Part shown: positions 27,899 to 37,731 of the stretch, piece after piece | How the letters are laid out: each line of letters begins with the position of its first letter | How positions within the stretch are numbered: the first letter of the stretch is position 1 | From: Affinirhizobium straminoryzae | GTDB lineage: Bacteria > Pseudomonadota > Alphaproteobacteria > Rhizobiales > Rhizobiaceae | Length of the DNA: 64,000 bases | Assembly (NCBI RefSeq): GCF_007004135.1 | Contig: NZ_VJMG01000023.1 | Location: 26,230-90,229, forward strand | Direction: 5' to 3' | Notes under the pieces: generated by a model | Seen by the model: the letters and a program-made list of their open reading frames with translations, nothing else | Databases searched by the model: none | What the model was told of the DNA's origin: nothing | Program-made: the position numbers and the translations under genes

Positions 27899-29709
27899 CG
27901 CCCGCATCGATTTTCGGTCTTCGTCTTCAACAGATCCGCAGCCTCGCAAAATGGATCGTCGTCGTCACTCCGATGGCAATGGCCGTGGGGTCGCTGGTTG
28001 CCCTGTTCCTCCGGGGCCTTGACCGGGCGACGGAACTGCGTTTCGAATTTTCCTGGCTGATCTATCTGATGCCGCTTGCGGGCTTCGCGATGGTCTGGAC
28101 CTATGGCAGGTTCGGCAAGTCGGCCGAGGGCGGCAACAACCTCATCGTCGATCAGATCCATGAACCGGGCGGCGGCGTGCCGTTGCGCATGGCCCCCCTT
28201 ATTCTCGTGACAACGGTTCTGACGCATCTGGTTGGCGGCTCGGCAGGGCGTGAGGGCACCGCGGTGCAACTTGGCGGCAGCCTCGCAAGCGCGTTCGGCA
28301 AACTGTTCAAGCTCACCCCCTCCGATACCCGCATCCTTTTGATGGCCGGCATCGCGGCGGGCTTCGGCGCGGTTTTCGGAACGCCGATTGCCGGCGCCGT
28401 CTTTGCGCTCGAAGTGCTCACCATCGGGCGCATGCAATACGAAGCGCTGCTTCCCGCGCTGCTGGCTGCTGTCGTCGCCGACGGAACCTGCCACAGCTGG
28501 GGCATTGATCATGTCCATTATTCCATTTCCTACCTCTCTGGCGCAGGCATCGGCTTTCACCTTGATGCTCTTCTTATATTGAAGGTGGTGATCGCCGGCG
28601 TCGCCTTCGGTCTTGCCGCGCACTGCTTTGCCGAACTTTCCCACCTCGCATCCGCCGCCTACAGGACGCTGCTGCCCTATGCGCCGTTGCGTCCGGTGCT
28701 GGCGAGCGCCATCCTGCTTAGCCTCGTTCATGTTCTGGGGACACGCGCGTATCTCGGCCTCGGCGTCTGGTCTCCGAGCCCGGATGACGCAACCATCCTC
28801 GGTTTCTTCCGGCCAGACCATGTCGATTACTGGAGCTGGGCCTGGAAAGGTCTGTTCACCATCGTGACGCTGAGCGCGGGCTTCAAGGGTGGCGAGGTCA
28901 CGCCGCTCTTCTTCATCGGCGCAGCTCTCGGCAGTGCGCTCGCAGGCGTGCTCGGTGCTCCGCCTGACCTGTTCGCGGCTCTGGGTTTCCTCGCCGTTTT
29001 CGCGGGCGCGACGAACACGCCGCTCGCCTGCGTGATCATGGGCACCGAACTCTTCGGCGCGACGCACGCCGTCTATATCGCGGTCGCCTGCTTCGTGGCC
29101 TATCTCTGCAGCGGCCATTCCAGCATCTATCTCTCGCAACGCGTCGGGGTGCCGAAGACGTCCGCCGCCAACCACCTTCCCCCGGATATCTCCGTCCGCC
29201 ACATGCGCGACATGAGCGCTCGGGCGAGGAGAGATTTCCAGGCACAGATCCGCCTGCACTCGCTGGGGTCAACCGCAAACATTGCCGAAGGGCCGAGCGC
29301 CATGAACAGCCACAGGCTTTCCGCCCGCGAGGTCGGAATGGTTCGCATCTACATGAAACCGGAGGAGAACACCCTCAGCAAGGCTTCGTGGCTGGGCGGA
29401 GCCAAACCGCTCTGCCGGGAACTGGTCATGCAGGCGAAGGCGTCCGGCATCATGAATGCCACCGCCCACCACACGCATTTCGGTTACTCAAACGGCGGCG
29501 AGCTGCAGGACGAGGGTGGGGAGATCCCGACCCCGGACCTGACCATGTGCGTCGAACTCATCGGCGAGCGCGAGCGGCTGGAACAGTTCTGCCAAACCCA
29601 TGGGATGTTGCTCAAGGACAAGGTCATCATCTACAAGCACATCGAACACAGGGACGTACGGGATGCGTCACGGATGGAACGGGAGCCGTCGCGGCAAGGC
29701 GCCCGCTGA
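27895..29709 (+). CDS. CLC-type fluoride/proton antiporter fused to a DUF190 domain
   Basis: A 604-residue protein. Residues 1 to about 430 form a CLC channel/antiporter core with many membrane segments: GNNLI at residues 80-84 where chloride CLCs have GSGIP, gating Glu120 in [13 protein letters not shown], and [16 protein letters not shown]. Residues about 470-585 form a DUF190 domain ([54 protein letters not shown]). DUF190 commonly accompanies CrcB/Fluc fluoride channels. With the fluoride riboswitch upstream, export of fluoride is the best reading. The start overlaps the leader ORF stop. The regulatory role of DUF190 is inferred. Confidence 0.88.
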   Translation: MTPASIFGLRLQQIRSLAKWIVVVTPMAMAVGSLVALFLRGLDRATELRFEFSWLIYLMPLAGFAMVWTYGRFGKSAEGGNNLIVDQIHEPGGGVPLRMAPLILVTTVLTHLVGGSAGREGTAVQLGGSLASAFGKLFKLTPSDTRILLMAGIAAGFGAVFGTPIAGAVFALEVLTIGRMQYEALLPALLAAVVADGTCHSWGIDHVHYSISYLSGAGIGFHLDALLILKVVIAGVAFGLAAHCFAELSHLASAAYRTLLPYAPLRPVLASAILLSLVHVLGTRAYLGLGVWSPSPDDATILGFFRPDHVDYWSWAWKGLFTIVTLSAGFKGGEVTPLFFIGAALGSALAGVLGAPPDLFAALGFLAVFAGATNTPLACVIMGTELFGATHAVYIAVACFVAYLCSGHSSIYLSQRVGVPKTSAANHLPPDISVRHMRDMSARARRDFQAQIRLHSLGSTANIAEGPSAMNSHRLSAREVGMVRIYMKPEENTLSKASWLGGAKPLCRELVMQAKASGIMNATAHHTHFGYSNGGELQDEGGEIPTPDLTMCVELIGERERLEQFCQTHGMLLKDKVIIYKHIEHRDVRDASRMEREPSRQGAR

Positions 29710-29728
29710 GAACGGGCCACTCCGCGCT

Positions 29729-29749
29729 CGGCAAGGAGCTTCCTTGCCG
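29729..29749. terminator. Stem-loop between convergent genes
   Basis: CGGCAAGG (29729-29736) pairs with CCTTGCCG (29742-29749) around a 5-nt loop, between the ends of the CLC-DUF190 gene and the pseudouridine synthase gene. There is no T-run on either strand; it is possibly a bidirectional transcript end. Confidence 0.4.
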
Positions 29750-29804
29750 GCGGGGAATTCACCTTTGCCCCGATGAAGGCGCCGGCAGACGGGCAGCACC
29801 AGGA

Positions 29805-30608
29805 TCAGGACGAGGCGCCGCCCGGCTTCGCGCGCTGACGCAGTCCAGCCACTTCATCGCCGGTCAGAGGGCGCACCCCGCCTTTTTCCAGATCTCCCAG
29901 CACGACATCGCCGATCGCCACACGCACCAGCCGCAGGCAGGCCATGTCAAGCACCTCGAGCATGCGGCGGATCTGCCGGTTGCGACCCTCCTCCAGCACG
30001 ATTTCCAGCCAGGCATTGCGCGCCCCGCTGCGGATCAGCGCGGCACGCCGGGCGCTCAGCCATTCGCCCTCGTGCTGAAGGCCGCGGACCATGGCCTGCA
30101 ACTGCGCCTCGCCCGGGATACCGTCAACCTGCACGTGGTAGGTCTTCGGCACATGCGTTTCCGGATCGAGCAACGCCTGGGCAAACTCGGTGTCGTTGGT
30201 GAACAGCAGCAGGCCTTCGCTTGCCTTGTCCAGCCGGCCGACGGGCGAGAGATGGGTCTGATCCTGCCCTTTCAGGCAATCGAACACGGTTGGCCGCCCC
30301 TCGGGATCATGCCGCGTGGTAACAAGACCGCGCGGCTTGTTCAACATCAGATAGCGCAGTTGCTGCGCCACCACCGCTTCACCGTCGACGGCAATCCGGG
30401 CGATCTCGAGATCCACCCAGTGTTGAAGATCCCGCACCATACGCTGGTCGACGCTGACGCGCCCGGCGAGGATAAGGCTCTCGGCCTGCGTGCGTGAACA
30501 GAAGCCGAGCTTGGACAGTGCCCGCGGCAGCGTGACGCGCTTGCCGCCGGCCGGCGCCTTCGGCGAACGTCTCCTGTCCGGTTTCTGCTCCTTCCGCCCT
30601 GCCTTCAT
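29805..30608 (-). CDS. RsuA/RluB/RluE-family rRNA pseudouridine synthase
   Basis: A 267-residue pseudouridine synthase. The N-terminal S4 RNA-binding domain is [29 protein letters not shown]. The catalytic motif [16 protein letters not shown] contains the essential Asp, and [13 protein letters not shown] is typical of the family. The basic start [18 protein letters not shown] and the S4 domain favour an RluB-like 23S rRNA enzyme, but the target base cannot be fixed. AAGGAGAT sets the ATG at 30608. Confidence 0.9.
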   Translation of the reverse strand: MKAGRKEQKPDRRRSPKAPAGGKRVTLPRALSKLGFCSRTQAESLILAGRVSVDQRMVRDLQHWVDLEIARIAVDGEAVVAQQLRYLMLNKPRGLVTTRHDPEGRPTVFDCLKGQDQTHLSPVGRLDKASEGLLLFTNDTEFAQALLDPETHVPKTYHVQVDGIPGEAQLQAMVRGLQHEGEWLSARRAALIRSGARNAWLEIVLEEGRNRQIRRMLEVLDMACLRLVRVAIGDVVLGDLEKGGVRPLTGDEVAGLRQRAKPGGASS

Positions 30609-30759
30609 GCTGTTCCATCTCCTTGCGGCCAATGCCCTGTTGACCGGCCTGTCCCTGCATTCTAGAGCCAAGGCGCGCTGATGCAAAACCACGCGCGCAT
30701 AGCGATGCGGCCAGCGTCTGCCCGGCAATACGGCAGGCAACGCGCCATTGGAAGGGAGC

Positions 30760-31683
30760 ATGACATTGAACCTGGACGACGTGACCCGCGAACTGGTGAC
30801 CTTGCGCGATTTCTGGCGCTATGCCATCTCCCGCTTCAACGCGGCAAATCTAAGCTATGGCCACGGAACGACCACCGCCGGCGATGATGCCGCCTTCCTG
30901 CTGCTGGATTCGCTCGATCTGCCCATCGATGCCCTTGATCCTTTTCTTGATGCCCGCCTGCTGCCACACGAGCGCCGTCTGCTGGCGGAACGGATCGAGG
31001 CACGCGTGACCTCGCGCAAGCCGTCCGCCTACCTGACCGGACGTTCCTATATCCAGGGCGTGCGCTTTCATGTGGATGAGCGAGTCATCGTGCCTCGTTC
31101 GCATATTGGCGAGATCCTGTTCCGCGAATATCTGGGCGGCCAGGGCTCCACCTTCCTGCCGGACCCCATGAGCGTGGAAAGCGCCGTCGATATCTGCACC
31201 GGCTCGGGCTGCCTGGCCGTGCTGGCCGCGAAATTCTTCCCGCAGGCTGCCGTGGATGCCGTCGACCTCTCCGAAGAGGCTCTGGAAGTGGCTCGCCTCA
31301 ACCTTGCCGAACACGAAGTGGAGGACCAGGTTACGCTTCTTGCCGGCGACCTGTTTGCGCCGCTGGCCGGACGGCGCTATGATCTCATCATCACCAATCC
31401 GCCCTATGTCGATCACGCCGCCCTCGAGGGTTATCCGCCGGAATTCCAGGCCGAGCCGCGCCTTGCCCATGATGGCGGCGAGGATGGTCTTGATCTGGTT
31501 CGCGAGATATTGGCTGAGGCCGCCGCGCACATGAATCCCGGCGGTGGATTGATCTGCGAGATCGGCTCCGGCCGTGAAATCCTGGAAGAGGAATTCCCGC
31601 ATCTCGATTTCGTCTGGCTGGAAACGGCAGAATCGCAGGATGCGGTCTTCTGGCTTTCGGCAGAGGCACTTGGCGTCTCCTGA
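30760..31683 (+). CDS. prmB: 50S ribosomal protein L3 N5-glutamine methyltransferase PrmB
   Basis: SAM-dependent methylation of a glutamine side chain in ribosomal protein L3, 307 residues. It has an N-terminal helical domain ([51 protein letters not shown]), the SAM motif [16 protein letters not shown], and the catalytic IITNPPYVD loop. The RSHIGE variant separates PrmB from PrmC. GAAGGGAG is just upstream of the ATG at 30760. Confidence 0.9.
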   Translation: MTLNLDDVTRELVTLRDFWRYAISRFNAANLSYGHGTTTAGDDAAFLLLDSLDLPIDALDPFLDARLLPHERRLLAERIEARVTSRKPSAYLTGRSYIQGVRFHVDERVIVPRSHIGEILFREYLGGQGSTFLPDPMSVESAVDICTGSGCLAVLAAKFFPQAAVDAVDLSEEALEVARLNLAEHEVEDQVTLLAGDLFAPLAGRRYDLIITNPPYVDHAALEGYPPEFQAEPRLAHDGGEDGLDLVREILAEAAAHMNPGGGLICEIGSGREILEEEFPHLDFVWLETAESQDAVFWLSAEALGVS

Positions 31684-31869
31684 CAGTCTTGCAAGGCGGA
31701 CGGCCTGCCGGCCAGGAACCCTCGACGTCTTCCGCGGGATGCTTGCCCGTCCATTCCGCTCACAACACACCCGTTCACGTCAACGACGTTGCAGTCTGTC
31801 TTCTGTCGCCACCCGGCCATCCTTGGGATGATGAGTGTGGCAATCCACAGGCACCGCAACGCCGCCCAA

Positions 31870-32340
31870 CGTGATCCCTTCACCAGCCCTTCTCAATCGC
31901 GGCGGCTTCGTACATGCCGTCAGCGCTTTTCATGGCTCACACTTGCTGCCAGAGGTCATGCTCCTCTGCGACATCGATTGCTTCAAAGCCATCAACCATA
32001 GGTCCGGCCGTAGGACCGACGACCATGTGCTCGTCGCTGTGGCGCGCGAACTGACCGGCACCATCGATGGCAGGAAGCGCATTGGTCGGTTTGGCGGTGA
32101 GCAACTCATGGTATTTGTCGCCGATGTGACCAAGAGCGACGCTGCCGGCGCGACCGAAACACGGCGCCGGCGTCTCCATTGGCATGGCTGGCAGCAGAAC
32201 GAGCGCATTCACCGAGTCACCGTCCGTTTCTGCGTTTGCCTCGTTCCAGTGGCCAGGGAGATCTCACCGGTTGTCTGACTATAGCAGACCGTGCGCTGTA
32301 TTTCACGGAAGCACACGCCCGCAGACGCGTTTGCTCCGTT
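31870..32340 (+). pseudogene. Decayed GGDEF (diguanylate cyclase) gene remnant
   Basis: Pieces of a GGDEF domain follow each other in shifting frames: RDPFT at 31870, LLNRGGFVHAVSAF in the next frame, then LLCDIDCFKAIN and GRFGGEQLMVFVADV (a damaged GGEEF), then ADRALYFTEAHARRRV in a third frame up to about 32340. At least two frameshifts and the altered active site make it non-functional. The sensory N-terminus is absent. The 32341-32562 stretch that follows holds nothing I recognise. Confidence 0.8.
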
Positions 32341-32562
32341 TCGCAGCGAGACCTCGATCTACCGGAGAGATCAGGGGATTTGCTTGGGAGAAACAAAAAC
32401 ACGCAGCGTATGCAAGCGTCTTCTCGATTTTACCTCGGTTGCTTTGAGAGATTTAATACCAACAGCACGGATAACTGTCTTGCAAACCACCAGCCAATGC
32501 TGGCCACGCAAAAACAGTAGAAGACTCAGGTAAGGAAGCGCCAAGCCAGGCGCCAGACCTGA

Positions 32563-33273
32563 TCACCCCCTGGGGAAGAGTTCCTCGGCCCCATCGACGG
32601 ACTGCAGCCTTTCGAAGCGCTCCGGCGGCATCAGTCGCATTTCGTCCTGCATCATGAGCGTGAGCTGCTGTGGCATTCCCGTCAAAAGATCGACGGCTTC
32701 AACGAGCGGTACGTAGAGAAGGACCGTGCGGATATCCTCCTGGACTTGATGGCGCGCGAGAGAAATTACCGTGGGTGAGACACGCCGCCACTGGAAAAAC
32801 CTTGCCCGGATGACCGGATATTCAGACGGCGCGTAGCTTTGGGAATAACCCAGAAGCTTTGCCTGCTCCTGCGCCGTTCCGCCCAGAAACCAGCGGGTAA
32901 ATGCCAATCGAGCCCAGAACATCCCGTCCGTCGGCTCGCAGGCCAGTGCCTTGCGTGAAACATCTTCAAGCTGTCGCAGTGCCAAGATCCAGTTGTCGCG
33001 GTCTTCACGCGGGTCGATCTGGTCGGCCTTCCAGGTCACCAGATCCACAACGCCAGTTATCCCGTCCGACTGGCAATCCGCAAAGACGACATCGGCCTTT
33101 GCAATCGCCTCATCGACGGCCGCAAGCGATACCGGATCCTTGCTGTAAGCCACGCGGCGCACATTGACAATTTCGCGAGCGGCAATCGACGCGGGAACCG
33201 TTTTGACGGCAAGAACGCAGACAAAGGCTGCGGCCCCCAACATGACCAGCCCGATAAAAGGATCAGCTTTCAT
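32563..33273 (-). CDS. Membrane-anchored protein of unknown function, coupled to the Wzc-like gene
   Basis: A 236-residue protein with one N-terminal membrane segment (FIGLVMLGAAAFVCVLAVKTV) and a mostly helical, probably periplasmic rest. It has two Cys (VFADCQSDG, ALACEPTDG) and Trp-rich stretches (DNWILALRQLE, FWARLAFTRWFLGGT). No family recognised. The ATG at 33273 overlaps the last 11 bases of the Wzc-like gene, so it is co-translated with it and likely helps polymer export or its control. Confidence 0.75.
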   Translation of the reverse strand: MKADPFIGLVMLGAAAFVCVLAVKTVPASIAAREIVNVRRVAYSKDPVSLAAVDEAIAKADVVFADCQSDGITGVVDLVTWKADQIDPREDRDNWILALRQLEDVSRKALACEPTDGMFWARLAFTRWFLGGTAQEQAKLLGYSQSYAPSEYPVIRARFFQWRRVSPTVISLARHQVQEDIRTVLLYVPLVEAVDLLTGMPQQLTLMMQDEMRLMPPERFERLQSVDGAEELFPRG

Positions 33274-35536
33274 GATCCACGTAGTAGGAACTGTAGCGCG
33301 AGCTATAGTAATCCGACGAGCCATATTCGCGGTAGAGTTTCAGCTTCTGGACATCGACCTTGTTCAGGACCACACCAAGCGTACGCTCTGCAATCTGGTG
33401 CTCGGCCTCCAGCGTCTGCTTGACCACCTTGCGCGCAATGCTACCCCACTCGACCACCATGATGAAGCCATCGACGCGACCGGCAATGGCACGCGCGTCC
33501 ACAACGGGTGCAAGGGGGGGGAGATCGAGAACGACATAGTCATATTCCGCACTGACCTTCGACAGAAGCTGCTGCATCTGCGGCGAGGCCAGGAGTTCCG
33601 ACGAATGCGTAATACGGCGCTTCACGATCACCGGCAGGAAGTCGAGACCAGACTCGGCATCGCTCAGCAGCAGGGACTTGTAAGGCACACCGGCTGTCAG
33701 GACTTCGAGAAGACCAGCCTCCGCATGCTGGCCAAGCATACGGGTTGCGCCCGGATTACGAAGGTCGCAATCGATCAATAGCGTACGGCCGCTCTTTGCC
33801 GCGATCTGCGCGAAATTGACAGCAATCGTCGACTTGCCTTCGCCAGGTAGGCAAGACACGAATCCGACAACCTTATTGGGCTTCTGGACATTGACATCGA
33901 CCGCAATCTTGCAGCTACGCAAGGTTTCGGAGAAGGAGGACAAGGGATAGGCCAACGAGAAGTTGGAAATCGTGCTACGGAAATGCACTCTGCCAGGCGC
34001 CGCAGGTTCAACGCTCTCATTGTTCTTTTTAACAATTTCCGGTGTTGCGCCGAGATATTCGAGACCCAGTATGTCACGCACCTGGTCACCCGTCCGGAAG
34101 AAACGGTCCCGGAACTCGCGGAATGCCGCAATTGCGCCGCCAGCCATCAAGCCGAGCAGGACAGACGCAACCAGCACGAGCCCCTTGCGCGGGCTGCTGG
34201 GGCCGCCCGGGGGAACTGGTCTCGTAATGATACGGGCTTCCGTCACCGGAAATGACTGCTGCTGAACCGCCTCCTGATAGCGTTGCAGGAAGGTCTGGTA
34301 GAGATTGCGATAGGTTTCCGAAGACCGCTCGAGTTCGCGCAGCTGGACCTGCGTTTCGCTCGCCGCGACACTGACATTGGTCGCGTTGCGGACACCTTCA
34401 GTGATATTGCGCTCGCGGGAACGCGCCACTTCCAGTTCGCTCTGATAGCTTTCGGCGATGCGGCGCAGCTCATCGAACATCAGACGTTCGTATTCCGACA
34501 TTTCCTGGCGCAAACGAACCGCCTGAATATGGTCTGGACCGAGACGCCGCGTAATATCTGCCTCAAGCTTGGACGCATTCAGATACTTTTCGCGCAAGGT
34601 GTTGATAACGGAACTGCCAAGCGCATCCGTGACGATTGCATCCGTCTTGCCGCTCGCAATGATTTCCTGGATTCTGTCATAGCGAGCCTGAGCCCTTGCG
34701 GTATCAGCACGGGCAACAATGAGCGCGCTGTTCAACTCCGTCAGCTGCTGGTCGGAAACAAGCGTATTGCCCGCCTGCACGAGGCCGTGCGCTGCGCGGA
34801 ACTTCTGGACCGCAAGGTCGGATTCAAGCGATTGCTGCCGCAGTTCCTCGATACGATCCTGCAGCCATTCACCGGCACGGCGCGTTGCCTGATACTTCGC
34901 ATCGAGCTTGTCGTTCAGGTAGGATTCCGCAATCCCATCGGCAACCTGTGCCGCCAAGCCCGGAGTTACCGCCGTAAAGGCAATTTCCAGCACATAAGCA
35001 CGACCAACACGCTGTACACTGAGACCACCCTGAACGCGCGCAAGAGCACTGCGCCGCTTTGCTTCCGCGGGGTCTACAGCAGAATTATCTCCGCCATTTC
35101 CAGAACCGAGTTCAGCAAGACCGCTCCGGAGAAGACCGACAGCCATGGAAATTGCAGAACTACTCGACGCCATGAACTGCGGATTGTCCTGAAGCCGCAA
35201 TCTGTCGACGGTCGAAAGACCGATGCTATCCGACTTCAGCAACTCAACCTGACTGAGCACTGAAGCTTCGTCGTCCAGAGCGCCACCGATGGTTGAGAGC
35301 TGCTGAACGATCTCACTGTTGCCACGGTCGATCAAAACACGTGTCGTCGCCGTGTACATGGGAACAGCGGTAATCAGGTAGACCACACCCAGCACCAGAG
35401 CAACAGCAACGGCCATCAGCAGAACAATCCACTGACGCCGCAGCATGGCTATGATGTGTTCAGCGTCAATCGACGGCACCGCACTTTCGGCGAGGCCTGC
35501 GTCATTTGTTTCCGGAAATACGGCGCGCTGATTCAC
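33263..35536 (-). CDS. Wzc/ExoP-like polysaccharide co-polymerase with BY-kinase domain
   Basis: A 757-residue PCP-2a protein that controls exopolysaccharide chain length and export. It has an N-terminal Wzz domain with TM1 at about residues 37-58, a long periplasmic coiled coil, and TM2 (GLVLVASVLLGLMAGGAIAAF) after a Pro-rich PVPPGGPSSPRKG. The cytoplasmic tyrosine kinase has Walker A SCLPGEGKST (residues 561-570), Walker A' LLIDCDLR (586-593) and Walker B YVVLDLPPL. The C-terminal tyrosine cluster has Tyr at 735, 738, 743, 744, 748, 751 and 752. It works with the Wza-like lipoprotein encoded upstream. Confidence 0.93.
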   Translation of the reverse strand: MNQRAVFPETNDAGLAESAVPSIDAEHIIAMLRRQWIVLLMAVAVALVLGVVYLITAVPMYTATTRVLIDRGNSEIVQQLSTIGGALDDEASVLSQVELLKSDSIGLSTVDRLRLQDNPQFMASSSSAISMAVGLLRSGLAELGSGNGGDNSAVDPAEAKRRSALARVQGGLSVQRVGRAYVLEIAFTAVTPGLAAQVADGIAESYLNDKLDAKYQATRRAGEWLQDRIEELRQQSLESDLAVQKFRAAHGLVQAGNTLVSDQQLTELNSALIVARADTARAQARYDRIQEIIASGKTDAIVTDALGSSVINTLREKYLNASKLEADITRRLGPDHIQAVRLRQEMSEYERLMFDELRRIAESYQSELEVARSRERNITEGVRNATNVSVAASETQVQLRELERSSETYRNLYQTFLQRYQEAVQQQSFPVTEARIITRPVPPGGPSSPRKGLVLVASVLLGLMAGGAIAAFREFRDRFFRTGDQVRDILGLEYLGATPEIVKKNNESVEPAAPGRVHFRSTISNFSLAYPLSSFSETLRSCKIAVDVNVQKPNKVVGFVSCLPGEGKSTIAVNFAQIAAKSGRTLLIDCDLRNPGATRMLGQHAEAGLLEVLTAGVPYKSLLLSDAESGLDFLPVIVKRRITHSSELLASPQMQQLLSKVSAEYDYVVLDLPPLAPVVDARAIAGRVDGFIMVVEWGSIARKVVKQTLEAEHQIAERTLGVVLNKVDVQKLKLYREYGSSDYYSSRYSSYYVDHES

Positions 35537-35570
35537 TGGTCTACCCTAATCACTCAAAAAAGAGGTTGTA

Positions 35571-36281
35571 TTAGCCGTTCGTCGTGGGGCTCACGACGGT
35601 CGTGCCCCCATTGTTCGTCCCGCCGCTTGACGAACTACCACCCGCACCCGAGAACGTACCGCTTCCGCTCGCCGTTGTCGTAGTCGTGTTCGTTGAAGCA
35701 ATACCACCGCCTGTGCCACCACCGCCGGCCGCACCGCCACCAGCAGTACCGATTGCTGCGCCGCCAGTCGTGCCGATCGCCGTCCCCCCACCGACAACGC
35801 CGGTTTCGGCAGTCTGGGTATCACCTGGCGTACCGGTGCGTTGAGCGGCAGAAGCAAGCTGCGTGCTAGAGGCAACAGCAACCTGGATCTGCGCCGCAGC
35901 AGCCGGATTGCCCTGGGTGGCCAGAGTGTTCGCAGCGAGATTGGAGCCGGCAACCAGAGCGGCAGACTGGGCAGAACTTGCAGACAGGGCGGCAGCCTGA
36001 AGAGCAGTCAACGCCTCCGTCATCTTGTTCGCGCCAACGGCAGCAAGCAGCAGCGAGGCCACATAGTTCGGAAGCGCATCGACGCCCACAGCCAGAATGC
36101 TCTGGGGGTTACCGAGAAACGCTGCAAGCTGTTCCGGCGTTGCCGGCGCAACAGCCGGCGCCTGCTGCTCAGTCTGAGCAGGCGCAGCATTCAATGCAGG
36201 AGGCGCCGTTTGAGCGAAGGCCGGCGACGCGACCAAAAGAGCCGACACGATCAGTTGAGCATTACGAATTTTGAGGCCCAT
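35571..36281 (-). CDS. Secreted low-complexity Ala/Gly/Ser/Thr-rich protein
   Basis: A 236-residue protein. The signal peptide is MGLKIRNAQLIVSALLVASPAFAQ. An Ala/Gln-rich helical middle follows (MTEALTALQAAALSASSAQSAALVAGSN). The C-terminal third is almost only Gly, Thr, Ser, Ala and Asn (GGGTAIGTTGGAAIG, TNTTTTTASGSGTF, SSSSGGTNNGG). No domain is recognised. It is encoded between the Wza-like and Wzc-like genes, so a role in the export channel or as a matrix-associated protein is plausible but unproven. Codon use matches neighbours. Confidence 0.75.
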   Translation of the reverse strand: MGLKIRNAQLIVSALLVASPAFAQTAPPALNAAPAQTEQQAPAVAPATPEQLAAFLGNPQSILAVGVDALPNYVASLLLAAVGANKMTEALTALQAAALSASSAQSAALVAGSNLAANTLATQGNPAAAAQIQVAVASSTQLASAAQRTGTPGDTQTAETGVVGGGTAIGTTGGAAIGTAGGGAAGGGGTGGGIASTNTTTTTASGSGTFSGAGGSSSSGGTNNGGTTVVSPTTNG

Positions 36282-36411
36282 GACGAGCGAACTCCCTGTT
36301 AAGTTTCACTTGACCATAAAGTCCAAGACGAGATGAAATTCAAGTTTTCCATATCGCCTTGGAGCAAGAGGTTTCATTATCCCTAACGACGCCGGATAAG
36401 ATCCAGCATTG

Positions 36412-37590
36412 TCAGTTGTTTCTCAGATTGTCACGCGTATTAACAACATTGTTGACCGACGACGTGGCAGAATTCAGGATCGTCAGGAACTTCGTGAGTT
36501 CGACACCATCAGACGTCGAGACGTAGAGAACATCCTTGTTCTGCATCGGGAATTTCTGAATGGCGAAGAAACCCGCCGGATCCCGCAGATTGGCACGGAA
36601 GATCACCGGAACCTGATCCGAGTGGAAGCGCTTCGTATCGACACCGAGGCCTGTCAGAAAATCGCGGCTGACGAGACGATACAGGAACACGCCCGTCGGC
36701 TCCGCCTTGTCATCCAAAAGACCGCCAGCCTTTGCAAGCGCGTCACCCAGCATCAGATCAGAATCCTGGAAGTCGATACTCCCGCTCTGACCGGTTACCC
36801 CGAACGCCAGATAGGTGCGGCGCTCGCGACGAACGATCACCGTGTCTCCGGGCTGGACATAGATGTTTTCATTCGAATTTCGCGCGAGAAGATTGTAATC
36901 GACTGTCGCCTGACGGCCGCCTCGCTGCACCGTAATGGTCGTTTCCGCAGCAGGACCGCTCAAACCGCCCGCTTCGGAAATAACATCCAGCACACGCTCA
37001 CCGGCGGGGCTCAACGTAATCTTTTTCGGGGAATTGACATCGCCAAGAACGGACGCCTCCATGGAACGGCTTTCCGAGACGGTCAGCACCACCTGCGGCT
37101 CGATCGCGCGATTGGCCAGCCGGCTGGCAATATCGACCTGCACATCATCGACACGGCGTCCGGCCGCGCGAATGGTTCCCGCGTAAGGCACCGTGATATT
37201 GCCCTGACGGTCCACGGTCTGGTTGGGCAGCGTGATGTAGTTGCCCGGACGGGCACCTGCATCTGCGGGAATAAACAACCCGCCAGCTTGGGCTTCGAAG
37301 ACGGCCACCTGAACCACATCGCCAACGCCGAGCAGAATGTCCGGAGCACCGCCCCTGCCGCCGCCGAAGCCGCCACGCAAGCTGCCAGACGTTGCCTTGG
37401 ACACATGCTGCAGAACCGAAGCATTGATATCGACCAATGCATAATCGATACCAACCTTCTGGTCCGGCGAAGCAACCTTCACCGAAGCACCCGAGTCAAC
37501 CGCCCGCTGGTCCGGCCCGGAACGCGGAAGCCCGGCACAACTCGCCAAAAGGCTGACCATAGCAATTGATAAAATACGATTTGCTTTCAT
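36412..37590 (-). CDS. Wza-like outer-membrane polysaccharide export lipoprotein
   Basis: A protein of about 392 residues of the polysaccharide export (Poly_export/SLBB) family. The lipoprotein signal is MKANRILSIAMVSLLASCAG with lipidated Cys in the LASC box. The Poly_export domain is ILLGVGDVVQVAVFEAQAGG, and SLBB-type repeats follow (SVLGDVNSPKKITLSPAGERVLDVISEAGG and a second near LMLGDALAKAGGL). It should form the outer-membrane channel that works with the Wzc-like kinase. ATG 37590 gives a normal lipoprotein start; in-frame ATGs at 37596 and 37608 are alternatives. Confidence 0.9.
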   Translation of the reverse strand: MKANRILSIAMVSLLASCAGLPRSGPDQRAVDSGASVKVASPDQKVGIDYALVDINASVLQHVSKATSGSLRGGFGGGRGGAPDILLGVGDVVQVAVFEAQAGGLFIPADAGARPGNYITLPNQTVDRQGNITVPYAGTIRAAGRRVDDVQVDIASRLANRAIEPQVVLTVSESRSMEASVLGDVNSPKKITLSPAGERVLDVISEAGGLSGPAAETTITVQRGGRQATVDYNLLARNSNENIYVQPGDTVIVRRERRTYLAFGVTGQSGSIDFQDSDLMLGDALAKAGGLLDDKAEPTGVFLYRLVSRDFLTGLGVDTKRFHSDQVPVIFRANLRDPAGFFAIQKFPMQNKDVLYVSTSDGVELTKFLTILNSATSSVNNVVNTRDNLRNN

Positions 37591-37731
37591 CCCCATCAGT
37601 CCCGCCATATCATTGAGAGGTTGCTCATACTAAATTACGGATAGCCAATCGGCTCCAGTCTTTTCTGCCGCATCGCACATTTTTCAAGGAATCCCGAATG
37701 TACGTGTAGCAAATACACCACAACATTATGG

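Noticed and set aside
35841..36302. Plus-strand frame opposite the secreted low-complexity gene
   Set aside because: Arg/Ser-rich shadow; the minus strand has a signal peptide and sits in the EPS operon.
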